Positions 1-7,811 of a stretch of 8,344 nucleotides of DNA are shown one piece after another; the stretch's first letter is position 1; each line of letters begins with the position of its first letter. The DNA comes from JABWBD01 sp040768665. GTDB taxonomy: Bacteria; Planctomycetota; Planctomycetia; Pirellulales; Thermoguttaceae. The stretch spans positions 1 to 8,344 of the forward strand of contig JAXGMN010000120.1 in NCBI GenBank assembly GCA_040768665.1, given 5' to 3'. The translations under genes were made by a program, and so were the position numbers. The notes beneath the pieces are model-generated. The model was given only the letters and a program-made list of their open reading frames with translations, did no database searches and had not been told where the DNA came from.

Positions 1-1
1 G

Positions 2-3000
2 ATCAACGGCGCCGGAACCGCCGACAACGTGGTCGCGGGCAACTACATCGGCACGGATGTGACGGGCCGCGCAGCCCTGGGAAACGCAGTATGCGGCGTG
101 CTCATCACAGGAGGTGCACAGTCCAATCGGATCGGGACTGACGGCAGCGAGGATGCGTTCACCGAGGTCGAACGGAGTATTGTTTCGGGCAACGGAACTT
201 ATGGAGTCCAGATCAATGGTGTCGGAACCGCCGACAACGTGGTGGCGGGAAACTATATCGGCACAGATGCGACCGGAACGCAGGCCCTCGGGAATTATGG
301 GACAGGGGTGCTGATTCATGCCGGTGCGCAATCGAACCGGGTCGGTACGGACGGGGACGCACGCTTCGACAGCGCCGAGCGAAACATCATTTCCGGAAAC
401 GGACTGCGAGGTGTCTGCATCGAGGGCGCAGGGAGCGATGGGAATCTCGTAGCCGGCAACTACATCGGCACGGATGCGACAGGCAGGTTTGCTCTGGGCA
501 ATGCGGCGCATGGTGTGCTCATTCAGGGAGGTGCAAGCTCAAACCGGGTCGGTACGGATGGCAACGGCATTGGAGATGTCGCGGAACGTAACGTCATCTC
601 AGCAAACGCACTGTCAGGCGTCGCAATCGCGCACGTCGGTACGCACGGCAACGTCGTGGCGGGCAACTACATCGGCACGGATGCGACGGGCAGCGCAACT
701 CTGGGAAACGCAATATGCGGCGCGTTCATCACGGGAGGCGCACAGTTCAATCGGATTGGGACTGACGGCAGCGCGGATGCGTTCAATGAGGTCGAACGGA
801 ATATTATTTCGGGCAACGGAACTTATGGAGTCCAGATCAATGGCGCCGGAACGGCCGACAACGTGGTCGCGGGCAACTACATCGGCACGGATGCGACCGG
901 AACGAAAGCTCTCGGGAACCATCAGGGAGGCGTAATGATTTCTAGCGGCGCGCAATCGACTCGCATCGGCACGAACGGCGACGGCCAGGCCGACAGTGCT
1001 GAGCGCAACATCATCTCGGGAAACTCAGGTAACGGCGTCTGTGTCGACGGACCCGGCTGTGACCGGAACGTCGTGGCCGGCAACTTCATCGGTACCGATG
1101 CCAGCGGGTTCTCGGCGATTCCTAATACCGGCGCGGGCATCGTCGTCTCCGGCAGCTTCAATCGAATCGGAACCGATGGCGACGGCCTGGCCGACGCCGC
1201 GGAACGTAACGTGATCTCCGGCAACGGAAGCGATGGCGTCCAGTTGTCGAGCTCCGCCAGTACGAACAACATCGTGGCTGGCAACTACATCGGCACCAAC
1301 GTCAGCGGATTGGTGGCCCTGCCGAACAGCACCGGCATCTACATCGTAGGCGGTTCGAACAATCGGATCGGCACCGATGGCAATGGCATCGCCGATGCCG
1401 CGGAACGGAATGTGATCTCTGGGAATTATGGGGCGGGCATCGAACTCTCCGGCGCCGGCACGATCGACAACAGGATTGCCGGCAATTTCATCGGCACCGA
1501 CGCAACCGGCCTGGCCGAATTGGGCAACGGGGCTGAAGGAGTCTACCTCGGTGGTCAAGCGCAGTCGAACATCATCGGCACCAATGGTGACGGCATTGCC
1601 GATGCTGCCGAACGGAACGTCATATCCGGCAATGGCACGTTGCACGACGGTGTGCGAATCAGCGATGTGGGCACCGACTACAACGTGGTTGCCGGCAATT
1701 ACGTCGGCACCGACGTGACCGGCACGACGGCTCTCGGCAATAGCAAAGACGGTGTCTACATCGCCAACGGCGCTCGCTGGAACCGGATCGGCACCGACGG
1801 AAACGGCATCGCCGACACCGCTGAGCGGAATATCATCTCCGGCAACACCTGGGAGGGCGTGCAGATCGGTTGGTATGACCAAAGCGACGATTCAAGCTTC
1901 AATATCGTGGCTGGCAACTACATCGGGACCGATGTAAGTGGCGCCTTCAGGTTGGGCAACGGCAATGTTGGCATTGTCGTCGCGGCAGGCGCCAGGTCAA
2001 ACCGGATCGGTACGGATGGCAACTCATTAGCGGATGACGCCGAAGGGAATGTAATCTCAGGGAACGCCTCGCACGGTGTGCAGATCGAGGGCTCCGGGAG
2101 TGACGAAAACGTGGTGGCCGGCAACTACATTGGCACGGACGCAACGGGGGAAAAACGGCTCGGGAACAGCGGGTACGGAGTTCTCATCATGTCGGGGGCT
2201 CAGGCAAACCGTATTGGGACCGACGGCGACAACTTCGCCGATGCGTCGGAACGGAATGTAATTTCGAGCAACCTTATTGGCGTAGTAATTAAAATGTCCG
2301 ATACCCAACAGAACGTAGTGGCCGGTAACTACGTTGGCACCAATGCGGCCGCTTCGGCTGCTTTGGGGAATATGTTAGAGGGCGTTGTCATCAACAATGG
2401 GGCGCAGCAGAACTGGATCGGCACGAACGGTGACGGGATCGCCGACGAAGCGGAGCGGAATGTGATTTCTGGGAACGCCTTGCACGGTTTGCGTATCGAG
2501 CATTCCGGGACCACTCATAATCTGGTGGCGGGAAACTACATCGGCACGGACGTGACTGGCGAACGGGCAATGGCGAATGCTGGAAGCGGGATAGTCATCA
2601 GATCGGGGGCGCAGGCGAACCGAATCGGCACCAATGGCGATGGCATAAACGACCAAGCCGAGCGAAACCTCATTTCCGGAAACACGTCGCACGGCATCCA
2701 ATTCTCCGGCTCCGGCACGAGTCGCAACTTCGCGGCGGGTAACTATATCGGCACCGACGTAAATGGCGAGTTCGCGTTGGCCAACGGCGGGACCGGCGTA
2801 ATCATCGGCGCCGCTGCCTGCGCAAACCGCATTGGCACTGACGGCAACGGCATAAGCGATGCCGCGGAACGGAATGTGATCTCCGGGAATAATGGGCGGG
2901 GTATTGCACTCTCCGGTGTCGACACGACGGACAACATCATTGCCGGGAATTACATTGGCACCGACGCAACCGGCCTTGCTGCGCTCGGCAACAAGCAGAT

Positions 3001-6000
3001 CGGCGTGGGAATCGACAATGCCGCGCGGAATCGCATCGGCACCGTCGGCGATGGAATTGCTGACGATGCCGAGAGAAATGTAATCTCCGGCAATTCCTCG
3101 GACGGAGTCTCCATCTGGGGTGCTGGTGCGAGCGAAAATATCGTCGCCGGCAACTACGTCGGCACCGACGTAAACGGCGAGTTCGCTTTGGCCAACGGCG
3201 GCACCGGCGTCATTTTGGGCGGCGGTGCGTGGGCGAACCGCATCGGCACTGACGGCAATGAGCTGGCGGACGAGGCCGAACGAAACGTGATCTCGGGAAA
3301 CAAAGGTAAAGGGGTGTTCATCCGCGATGCTGGAAGCGACGGGAACATCGTGGCCGGCAACTACATCGGCACCAATGCCACCGGCCTTTTGGCTTTAGGC
3401 AACTCTCAGGAAGGCGTCGACCTCTGGAATTACGCCCGCAAAAATATCATTGGCACTAACGGCGACGGACGCGGGGATCTTGCCGAACGGAATATCATCT
3501 GCGCCAATGCCCTCGGTGTGGGACTCTACGGCCCAGGGCCCGACGAGAATGTCATCGCGGGGAATTATATCGGCGTCAACGTCACCGGGTCAACGGCGCT
3601 GGCCAATCGGACCACGGGTGTATATGTCCGCGCTGGCATTGGTAATCGCATTGGTACCAACGCCGATGGAATTGCGGATCAAACGGAACGAAACATCATT
3701 TCGGGCAATGTGTCACACGGCATCTTCATCACTGGAGCCGGCACCAGCCTGAACACCGTGGCGGGCAACTACATCGGAACCGACGCGACCGGGCTTGGCG
3801 CGCTGGCCAACGGCGGAGCCGGCATTGCACTTTACGACGGCGCTGCGTCAAACCGGGTCGGCGGATCTACTGCGCTTGCCAATCGCATCGCTTTTAACGG
3901 CGGCGTCGGCGTGATCGTCGCGGATGCGGCAACGCTGGGCAACCGCATTCAGGCCAATGCGATCCATTCCAACGGCGCGCTTGGTATCGACCTGGCAAAC
4001 GACGGCGTCACGGCCAACGATCCCGGCGACGCCGACACCGGGCCTAACAACTTGCAGAACTTCCCCGAGATCGTCATGGCCGAAGCGCTGCCCGATGGCA
4101 CGCGGGTCATGGGCACCCTTCATAGCCTGGCATCGACCACGTTCACCGTCGACCTATACGTCAGTGATTCGGCCGACCCGAGCGGTTACGGCGAAGGCCA
4201 AGAGTGGGTCGGCGCGATTACGGTTGCGACCGACGAAAACGGTAACGGCCAGTTTGACGAGATGCTCCCCTCGATTCCTGCCGGCCAGGTGATTACGGCC
4301 ACGGCGACCGACGAGTTGGCGGGCAATACGTCCGAGCTCTCGCTGGCCAGACGCGTCGACACCCGTCCGGTGGCCTTTGCGGGCGGGCCGTACATGAGCG
4401 TTGAAGGAACCGCCGTCCTGTTCACTGCCTCGGCCAGCGATGCGGATGGCGATCCTCTCCAGTACCGCTGGGACTTCGACGGCGATGGAACATGGGACAC
4501 TCTATGGTCCCCCGACCCGACCGCCAGCCACACTTGGGCCGACGATTGGGCGGGCACCGTCGTCGTCGAAGTCACCGACGGTGAGCTTTCCGTCACGGCC
4601 GCCGCCACCGTGACCGTGACGAACGTAGCACCAAGTTTTTGGGTTCCGCAATACTCAGGCGCGACGAATGATTTCCGCGGCATCTGGGGCAGCGGGCCCA
4701 ACGACGTGTATGCCGTCGGCCGAAATTCAGACCCGGCGGTGTCGGCATATGGCGTGATCGCGCACTTCGACGGAATAGCCTGGACCTCGCAGATTGTGGG
4801 CACCGTTCCACTGGTTGCCGTCGGGGGCAGTGGGCCGAACGACGTCTATGCCGTAGGTGGAACTCCCGCGACCAAAATCAACACCTTGCTCCACTCGATC
4901 GACGGCGGCCAGACGTGGAGCGAAGTGAACTCGTTCCCGCAAGGAACGGGAAATCTCCGCGGGGTCTGGGCCGATGGGTCCGGCAGTGTCTACGTGGCGG
5001 GCGGAAACGGACTCATCGGCTATTCTCATGACGACGGGGCCACTTGGAACCTCGCGCAGAACGTGCCGTACATGGGCTCGCTGTACGGTGTTTGGGGCAG
5101 CGGTCCCGACGACGTCTATGTGGTTGGCGGCAGCCATATCATGCACTCCACGGATGGCGGCATGACCTGGGCCTCCTACGACGATTCCGCCAGCATTGGC
5201 CTGGCCTGCGTCTGGGGCAGCGGACCCGACGACGTCTTCGCCGTCGGACGCGGCTACGGCGGCATCGACAGCCCCATCTTCCACAGCAGCGACGGCGGTA
5301 GCCCGTGGGTCGCTCAGGATTCCGGAACGAGCAAGGGGCTGATTGCCGTCTGGGGCACCGGGCCGAACGACGTGTATGCGGTCGGAGACAACGGCACGAT
5401 TCTCCACTCCTCAGACGGTGGTCAGACATGGGCGGTCGACAGCCCCGCGACGATGAACAACCTGCTGGGCGTCTGGGGCAGCGGACCACACGACATGTGT
5501 GCCGTGGGGAACAACGGCACGATCCTCCACAAGAGCGGTCTCCTCCTCAGCCCATCAAGTGGCGGCCAGTTTGGAGAGGGTTTGCCCATCACAGCGTCGG
5601 CTGCATTCAGTGACATGGGTACCACGGATTCCCACACGGCCGCCATCGCATGGGGAGACGGCGTCTCCGATTCCGGACTGATCGAGGAATCCGATGGATC
5701 GGGTATGGTTTCTGCCAACCATGTCTATGGGGCCGGCGGAATCTACACGGTTACCCTCACGCTGGAAGATGACGACGGCGGAATCGCGATTGAAACCGCG
5801 ACTGCAGTGATTTCCGGGGTCGGTGTCGTCAACGGAGTTCTCTATGTCATCGGCACGCCCGGGGATGACGATGTCAAGATCTCCCTGACCCAGGACCGCA
5901 CCCAGTTCAGGGTGACGGCCGATTTCCTGGCCGGCAGCAGCGTGCGATTCATCGATGCGGCCGGAGTGATTCGGATCGAGGCGCTGGTCTACGACGGGGT

Positions 6001-7339
6001 TGATGTGGTTCAAATCGGGCCGCACATCGATATCCCCTGCCACGTGGATGGTGGCGAGCGGGGCGACCTCTTCGAGGTAGCCTTCCAGGCCACCTCCGGA
6101 TCACTCGCGGTAATCGCTGATACTGGCGCCACAGGAGAGGACGCGCTGACCGTGTTGGGCACCACCGGCCCCGACGAACTTTTTGTCACGGCCGGGCAAG
6201 TGACGCTCCAAAGCCCCTCCAATGAAACGGTAACCTACGACGGCATTGAAGAGCTGACCGTCAACGCTGGTGACGGAGACGACACCATTGAGATTGACGG
6301 CAGTCACACCACTATCCTTGGAGGAGCCGGCAAGGATCGCATTGTCGTCTTGGCGAATGGCCCGGACGGACTTCTGTTGGACGGGCAGGCAGGCGCGGAT
6401 GCCTACGAGGTGGACTTCGGTCGCCTCGACGGGCCGGTCACGGTGCAAGATAGCGGCACAGATGGCGCGGACACGTTGACCATCGTGAGTCCCGGAGAGA
6501 ACGTCCTTACTCAGGACGCAACCGAGATTAGCTGCGATGACCAGAAGATCATCTTTGCAGCCACTACCGAAAGCGTGACGATCGAGGGGGGAGATGGCGA
6601 CGCGCTTGTCGTGCTTGAGCCCTCGTCTGTGCCGCTGACAGTCCATGGCGCCAGCGACCTCACAGTCTATGGCACCGCAGCGGATGACCAGATCTTGTTC
6701 ACTCCCGGATCTGCATCAGGTGCAATCCTGGCGAGTCTCAACGGATCGCAGGTGGCAACCCTCATGGACAGTACGCGTCTGATCGCGTACGGCCTGGGCG
6801 GAAACGACGATATCCAAGTGGCCGGAAGTATCAACACGCCCGCCTGGCTGTACGGTGGCGAAGGCGACGATCGCCTCAAAGGCGGCGCCGGACATGACGT
6901 TCTCTTCGGAGAAGGCGGTAGTGACCTGCTGCAAGGAAACGGCGGTCGCGACCTTATCGTGGGCGGCGCGGGCGCGGACCGAATCGTGGGCAACGCGGAC
7001 GACGACATCATGGTCGCCGGACGGCTCGCCTTCACCGATCTCGACGCCGCCATTCGCGCCATCATGGCCGAGTGGACGTCGAACCGCAGCCATCAGCATC
7101 GCGTCGAGAACCTCACGGGGATTACGACGGGTACGGAATTCGGTACTCGGCAAAACGGAGATTACTTCCTAAGAGTTGACCAGACGGTGCTCGACGATGA
7201 GGACATTTCCGAAGACGTCCTGACGGGCAGTTCCGGAGATGATTGGTTCTTCTTTTGGCAACCGGAGGACAGGGCTACCGACCTGAAGGACGAAGTGTTT
7301 GCGAATGACCTCGACTGGATAAACACTGACGTGTTTTAG
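2..7339 (+). CDS. Giant secreted beta-helix / PKD / beta-propeller / RTX repeat protein, 5'-truncated by the window edge
   Basis: The frame is open from the first base to a TAG at 7337-7339 (2445 residues visible, numbered here from the codon at 2). It is cut by the window: the first codons continue a repeat, and the GTG at 29 is an internal valine of a repeat, not a start. Domains in order: parallel beta-helix repeats, residues 1 to about 1336; a beta-sandwich-like segment, about 1350-1453; a PKD-type domain, 1455-1546, with a WDFDGDGTWD core and SHTW; seven WGSGPNDVYAVG units with Asp boxes such as SSDGGQTW, 1547-1846, probably a seven-bladed propeller; a weaker PKD-like domain, 1847-1939, with IAWGDG and HVYGAGGIYTVTLT; degenerate RTX-like sequence, about 1940-2283; six RTX nonapeptides, 2284-2337; and a 105-residue tail. 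RTX repeats bind calcium and are typical of type I-exported proteins, so an extracellular adhesin or matrix role is likely, but this is inference. No catalytic motif or membrane segment is visible; any signal peptide lies outside the window. Partners and regulation cannot be read here. Confidence 0.97.
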   Translation: MNGAGTADNVVAGNYIGTDVTGRAALGNAVCGVLITGGAQSNRIGTDGSEDAFTEVERSIVSGNGTYGVQINGVGTADNVVAGNYIGTDATGTQALGNYGTGVLIHAGAQSNRVGTDGDARFDSAERNIISGNGLRGVCIEGAGSDGNLVAGNYIGTDATGRFALGNAAHGVLIQGGASSNRVGTDGNGIGDVAERNVISANALSGVAIAHVGTHGNVVAGNYIGTDATGSATLGNAICGAFITGGAQFNRIGTDGSADAFNEVERNIISGNGTYGVQINGAGTADNVVAGNYIGTDATGTKALGNHQGGVMISSGAQSTRIGTNGDGQADSAERNIISGNSGNGVCVDGPGCDRNVVAGNFIGTDASGFSAIPNTGAGIVVSGSFNRIGTDGDGLADAAERNVISGNGSDGVQLSSSASTNNIVAGNYIGTNVSGLVALPNSTGIYIVGGSNNRIGTDGNGIADAAERNVISGNYGAGIELSGAGTIDNRIAGNFIGTDATGLAELGNGAEGVYLGGQAQSNIIGTNGDGIADAAERNVISGNGTLHDGVRISDVGTDYNVVAGNYVGTDVTGTTALGNSKDGVYIANGARWNRIGTDGNGIADTAERNIISGNTWEGVQIGWYDQSDDSSFNIVAGNYIGTDVSGAFRLGNGNVGIVVAAGARSNRIGTDGNSLADDAEGNVISGNASHGVQIEGSGSDENVVAGNYIGTDATGEKRLGNSGYGVLIMSGAQANRIGTDGDNFADASERNVISSNLIGVVIKMSDTQQNVVAGNYVGTNAAASAALGNMLEGVVINNGAQQNWIGTNGDGIADEAERNVISGNALHGLRIEHSGTTHNLVAGNYIGTDVTGERAMANAGSGIVIRSGAQANRIGTNGDGINDQAERNLISGNTSHGIQFSGSGTSRNFAAGNYIGTDVNGEFALANGGTGVIIGAAACANRIGTDGNGISDAAERNVISGNNGRGIALSGVDTTDNIIAGNYIGTDATGLAALGNKQIGVGIDNAARNRIGTVGDGIADDAERNVISGNSSDGVSIWGAGASENIVAGNYVGTDVNGEFALANGGTGVILGGGAWANRIGTDGNELADEAERNVISGNKGKGVFIRDAGSDGNIVAGNYIGTNATGLLALGNSQEGVDLWNYARKNIIGTNGDGRGDLAERNIICANALGVGLYGPGPDENVIAGNYIGVNVTGSTALANRTTGVYVRAGIGNRIGTNADGIADQTERNIISGNVSHGIFITGAGTSLNTVAGNYIGTDATGLGALANGGAGIALYDGAASNRVGGSTALANRIAFNGGVGVIVADAATLGNRIQANAIHSNGALGIDLANDGVTANDPGDADTGPNNLQNFPEIVMAEALPDGTRVMGTLHSLASTTFTVDLYVSDSADPSGYGEGQEWVGAITVATDENGNGQFDEMLPSIPAGQVITATATDELAGNTSELSLARRVDTRPVAFAGGPYMSVEGTAVLFTASASDADGDPLQYRWDFDGDGTWDTLWSPDPTASHTWADDWAGTVVVEVTDGELSVTAAATVTVTNVAPSFWVPQYSGATNDFRGIWGSGPNDVYAVGRNSDPAVSAYGVIAHFDGIAWTSQIVGTVPLVAVGGSGPNDVYAVGGTPATKINTLLHSIDGGQTWSEVNSFPQGTGNLRGVWADGSGSVYVAGGNGLIGYSHDDGATWNLAQNVPYMGSLYGVWGSGPDDVYVVGGSHIMHSTDGGMTWASYDDSASIGLACVWGSGPDDVFAVGRGYGGIDSPIFHSSDGGSPWVAQDSGTSKGLIAVWGTGPNDVYAVGDNGTILHSSDGGQTWAVDSPATMNNLLGVWGSGPHDMCAVGNNGTILHKSGLLLSPSSGGQFGEGLPITASAAFSDMGTTDSHTAAIAWGDGVSDSGLIEESDGSGMVSANHVYGAGGIYTVTLTLEDDDGGIAIETATAVISGVGVVNGVLYVIGTPGDDDVKISLTQDRTQFRVTADFLAGSSVRFIDAAGVIRIEALVYDGVDVVQIGPHIDIPCHVDGGERGDLFEVAFQATSGSLAVIADTGATGEDALTVLGTTGPDELFVTAGQVTLQSPSNETVTYDGIEELTVNAGDGDDTIEIDGSHTTILGGAGKDRIVVLANGPDGLLLDGQAGADAYEVDFGRLDGPVTVQDSGTDGADTLTIVSPGENVLTQDATEISCDDQKIIFAATTESVTIEGGDGDALVVLEPSSVPLTVHGASDLTVYGTAADDQILFTPGSASGAILASLNGSQVATLMDSTRLIAYGLGGNDDIQVAGSINTPAWLYGGEGDDRLKGGAGHDVLFGEGGSDLLQGNGGRDLIVGGAGADRIVGNADDDIMVAGRLAFTDLDAAIRAIMAEWTSNRSHQHRVENLTGITTGTEFGTRQNGDYFLRVDQTVLDDEDISEDVLTGSSGDDWFFFWQPEDRATDLKDEVFANDLDWINTDVF
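34..909 (+). repeat. Internal segmental duplication of beta-helix modules, offset 624 bp
   Basis: The stretch about 34-285 is repeated at about 658-909, exactly three helix units downstream. In the 177 bases leading up to position 211 I count about 16 differences, so roughly 91% identity, far above that of other unit pairs. Both copies share features absent elsewhere: the rare NAxCG turn, a one-residue-longer DGSxDAF loop, and the GNGTYGVQ ending. The first ~58 bases of the window (2-59) differ from 836-893 at only two positions, so a further related copy or a gene-conversion event probably extends upstream of the window. Confidence 0.85.
2702..3319 (+). repeat. Second module duplication within the helix array, offset 411 bp
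   Basis: The unit starting at 2702 and the unit starting at 3113 share a near-identical segment encoding GTDVNGEFALANGGTGVI, a combination not found in other units. At the DNA level both contain gttggccaacggcgg-type sequence in register (about 2775-2790 and 3186-3201). The offset equals one 207-bp plus one 204-bp unit, suggesting local unequal exchange or conversion between alternate repeats. The homology fades on both sides. Confidence 0.65.
4640..5539 (+). repeat. Seven WGSGPNDVYAVG / Asp-box repeats, predicted seven-bladed beta-propeller
   Basis: Seven successive units carry the motif GxWGSGPxDVYxVG: GIWGSGPNDVYAVG, AVGGSGPNDVYAVG, GVWADGSGSVYVAG, GVWGSGPDDVYVVG, CVWGSGPDDVFAVG, AVWGTGPNDVYAVG and GVWGSGPHDMCAVG. 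Five have an Asp-box-like SxDGGxxW turn (SIDGGQTW, SHDDGATW, STDGGMTW, SSDGGSPW, SSDGGQTW). The first unit has FDGIAW at the same place, and the last ends in NNGTILHKSG. Asp boxes of this kind occur in sialidase/BNR-type propellers, and seven units is a usual blade number. Sialidase catalytic residues (Arg triad, Tyr/Glu pair) are not evident, so a structural or ligand-binding role is more likely than hydrolysis. Confidence 0.85.
6851..7012 (+). repeat. Six consecutive RTX nonapeptide repeats (calcium beta-roll)
   Basis: The encoded nonamers are YGGEGDDRL, KGGAGHDVL, FGEGGSDLL, QGNGGRDLI, VGGAGADRI and VGNADDDIM, following the RTX pattern GGxGxDxUx. Such repeats fold into a beta-roll that binds calcium between turns, and in characterised RTX proteins lie close to the C-terminal type I secretion signal. 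Degenerate versions (for example NAGDGDDTIEIDG near 6264-6302 and GTAADDQILF near 6672) occur upstream, so the six clean nonamers are the best-preserved part of a longer RTX-derived region. Confidence 0.9.
7022..7339 (+). other. C-terminal tail following the RTX array
   Basis: This 105-residue segment begins LAFTDLDAAIRAIMAEWTS and includes a Gly/Asp-rich patch, DVLTGSSGDDWFFF, before ending in LDWINTDVF at the TAG. From memory, an 'AIMAEWTS ... LTGGSGDDWFF' tail recurs after RTX arrays in many large planctomycete proteins; I use this as taxonomic support but could not check it. The last GSSGDDWFF resembles one more RTX turn, and the hydrophobic/acidic end would suit a type I secretion signal, which is unproven here. 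Confidence 0.6.
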
Positions 7340-7366
7340 ACCTTGAGTCGGGGCTTTGCGGTCGCA

Positions 7367-7429
7367 GCTTGGACAGTGAATACGCTTGACGCCTGACAAG
7401 CTTGGATGGCCTCTATTGACTGTTCAAGC
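7367..7429. repeat. Imperfect inverted repeat just after the giant gene
   Basis: The arm gcttggacagtgaa (7367-7380) is matched by ttgactgttcaagc (7416-7429) as its reverse complement at 12 of 14 positions, with 35 bases between. It begins 28 bases after the stop codon. It could help end transcription or be a small mobile-element remnant. There is no T-run after it, so it is not a classical intrinsic terminator. Confidence 0.4.
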
Positions 7430-7440
7430 GGCGCCCCAAG

Positions 7441-7478
7441 GCTGCTACCGGGCGTTTCGGCAGAAACGCCGTGGCAGC
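7441..7478. repeat. Strong two-part hairpin, copy A of the GGCA-loop hairpin family
   Basis: Inner stem ggcgtttc / gaaacgcc (7451-7458 with 7463-7470) is perfect, with the loop ggca. Outer stem gctgctac (7441-7448) pairs with gtggcagc (7471-7478) with one G-T pair, separated from the inner stem by two unpaired bases (7449-7450). It lies about 100 bases after the stop of the giant gene and might serve as a transcription end or RNA-stability element. No T-tract follows. A related hairpin with the same loop is at 8248-8276. Confidence 0.65.
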
Positions 7479-7509
7479 AGCAGAAAGCCGAAGCAGAAAG
7501 AACGAAGCG

Positions 7510-7549
7510 GCCGGTGAGGTCCAAGGCGCCAACCATGTCCCTCACCGGC
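7510..7549. repeat. Perfect 10-bp inverted repeat
   Basis: gccggtgagg (7510-7519) and cctcaccggc (7540-7549) are exact reverse complements separated by 20 bases that themselves contain a ggcgcc palindrome. It would form a stem-loop in either strand. No associated gene or T-tract is seen; function unknown. Confidence 0.55.
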
Positions 7550-7580
7550 TTGGCTTCTCTCGTGCGGATTGGTCTGCGCG

Positions 7581-7612
7581 GCGCGGCTTGTCTGCGGGAT
7601 GGTTACGCTCCG
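7581..7612 (-). repeat. Interspersed ~43-bp element, degenerate copy (inverted)
   Basis: On the minus strand this reads gagcgtaaccatcccgcaga then caagccgcg, matching the copy at 8102-8144 closely over the central ~30 bases. The right half of the palindromic core has drifted (ccgcgccg instead of ccgcggg), so the hairpin is weakened. It is the most diverged of five copies. Confidence 0.55.
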
Positions 7613-7684
7613 GCCAGGCTCCCTTCCCATCGCGCACGGCACCGCCGCCGGAGGCAAGACGAAAGGGTGGCCGCGGGACCTTTC

Positions 7685-7811
7685 TGTAGCATGGAACGTG
7701 AGCCGCACGCGGGCAAGCCGCGGGCATCTGCGAGTGGAGCGCGGCGGGGGTGTAGCAGGGAGCGTGAGCCTCCCGCGGGCAAGCCGCGGGCATCTGCGAG
7801 TGGAGCGCGGC
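7685..7811 (+). repeat. Two tandem copies of the interspersed GC-rich element (66-bp period)
   Basis: Copies start at 7685 and 7751 and match at 57 of 61 positions. Each reads tgtagca, a variable few bases, cgtgagcc, then the core and the extension catctgcgagtggagcgcgg. The core of the second copy, CCCGCGGGCAAGCCGCGGG (7772-7790), is a perfect 7-bp stem around a five-base loop; the first copy has a one-base change in the left arm. Only these two carry the ~18-bp 3' extension, suggesting that the pair arose by a local tandem duplication. Confidence 0.8.

Larger units (their letters stand above)
2..4010 (+). repeat. Tandem array of 18 beta-helix repeats (~207 bp each) plus a degenerate 19th capping repeat
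   Basis: Units start at 2, 212, 419, 626 and 836, and continue at 204-219 bp spacing to the last full unit before 3728. Each encodes about 69 residues in the order NxVAGNYIGTDATG, ALGN, GVxIxxGAxxNRIGT, DGDGIADAAE, RNVISGN, G. The regular Asn and Gly positions and short hydrophobic strands fit a right-handed parallel beta-helix with roughly three coils per unit. Unit length varies slightly: the first and fourth have one extra residue in the acidic loop, units six and seven lack about two residues, and the tenth carries a longer opening turn (about 1874-1900). From 3728 the pattern decays: the acidic loop and RNVISGN segment are lost, and ANRIAFNGGVGVIV and NRIQANAIHSNGALGIDL follow, as expected of a C-terminal cap. 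Confidence 0.93.

Noticed and set aside
1025..1882. A 285-codon open frame on the minus strand
   Set aside because: It lies wholly within the beta-helix repeats and its product (repeats of GADVVAGxHVV and GDAVxIGADxV type) is the antisense reading of the repeat unit. It shows the same ~69-residue period and no independent start signal.
4186..5407. Minus-strand open frames of about 205 and 226 codons over the PKD and propeller region
   Set aside because: Antisense shadows of a strongly supported + strand gene in GC-rich DNA; the period follows the propeller repeats and no family is recognisable.
4640..5539. Sialidase function for the Asp-box region
   Set aside because: Asp boxes are structural turns. 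The arginine triad and the nucleophilic Tyr/Glu arrangement of sialidases are not apparent, and the repeats are near-uniform and short.
7321..7336. aaacac-tgac-gtgttt stem at the stop codon, considered as a terminator
   Set aside because: Only six weak pairs with no GC-rich stem, overlapping the last codons and without a T-run after it.
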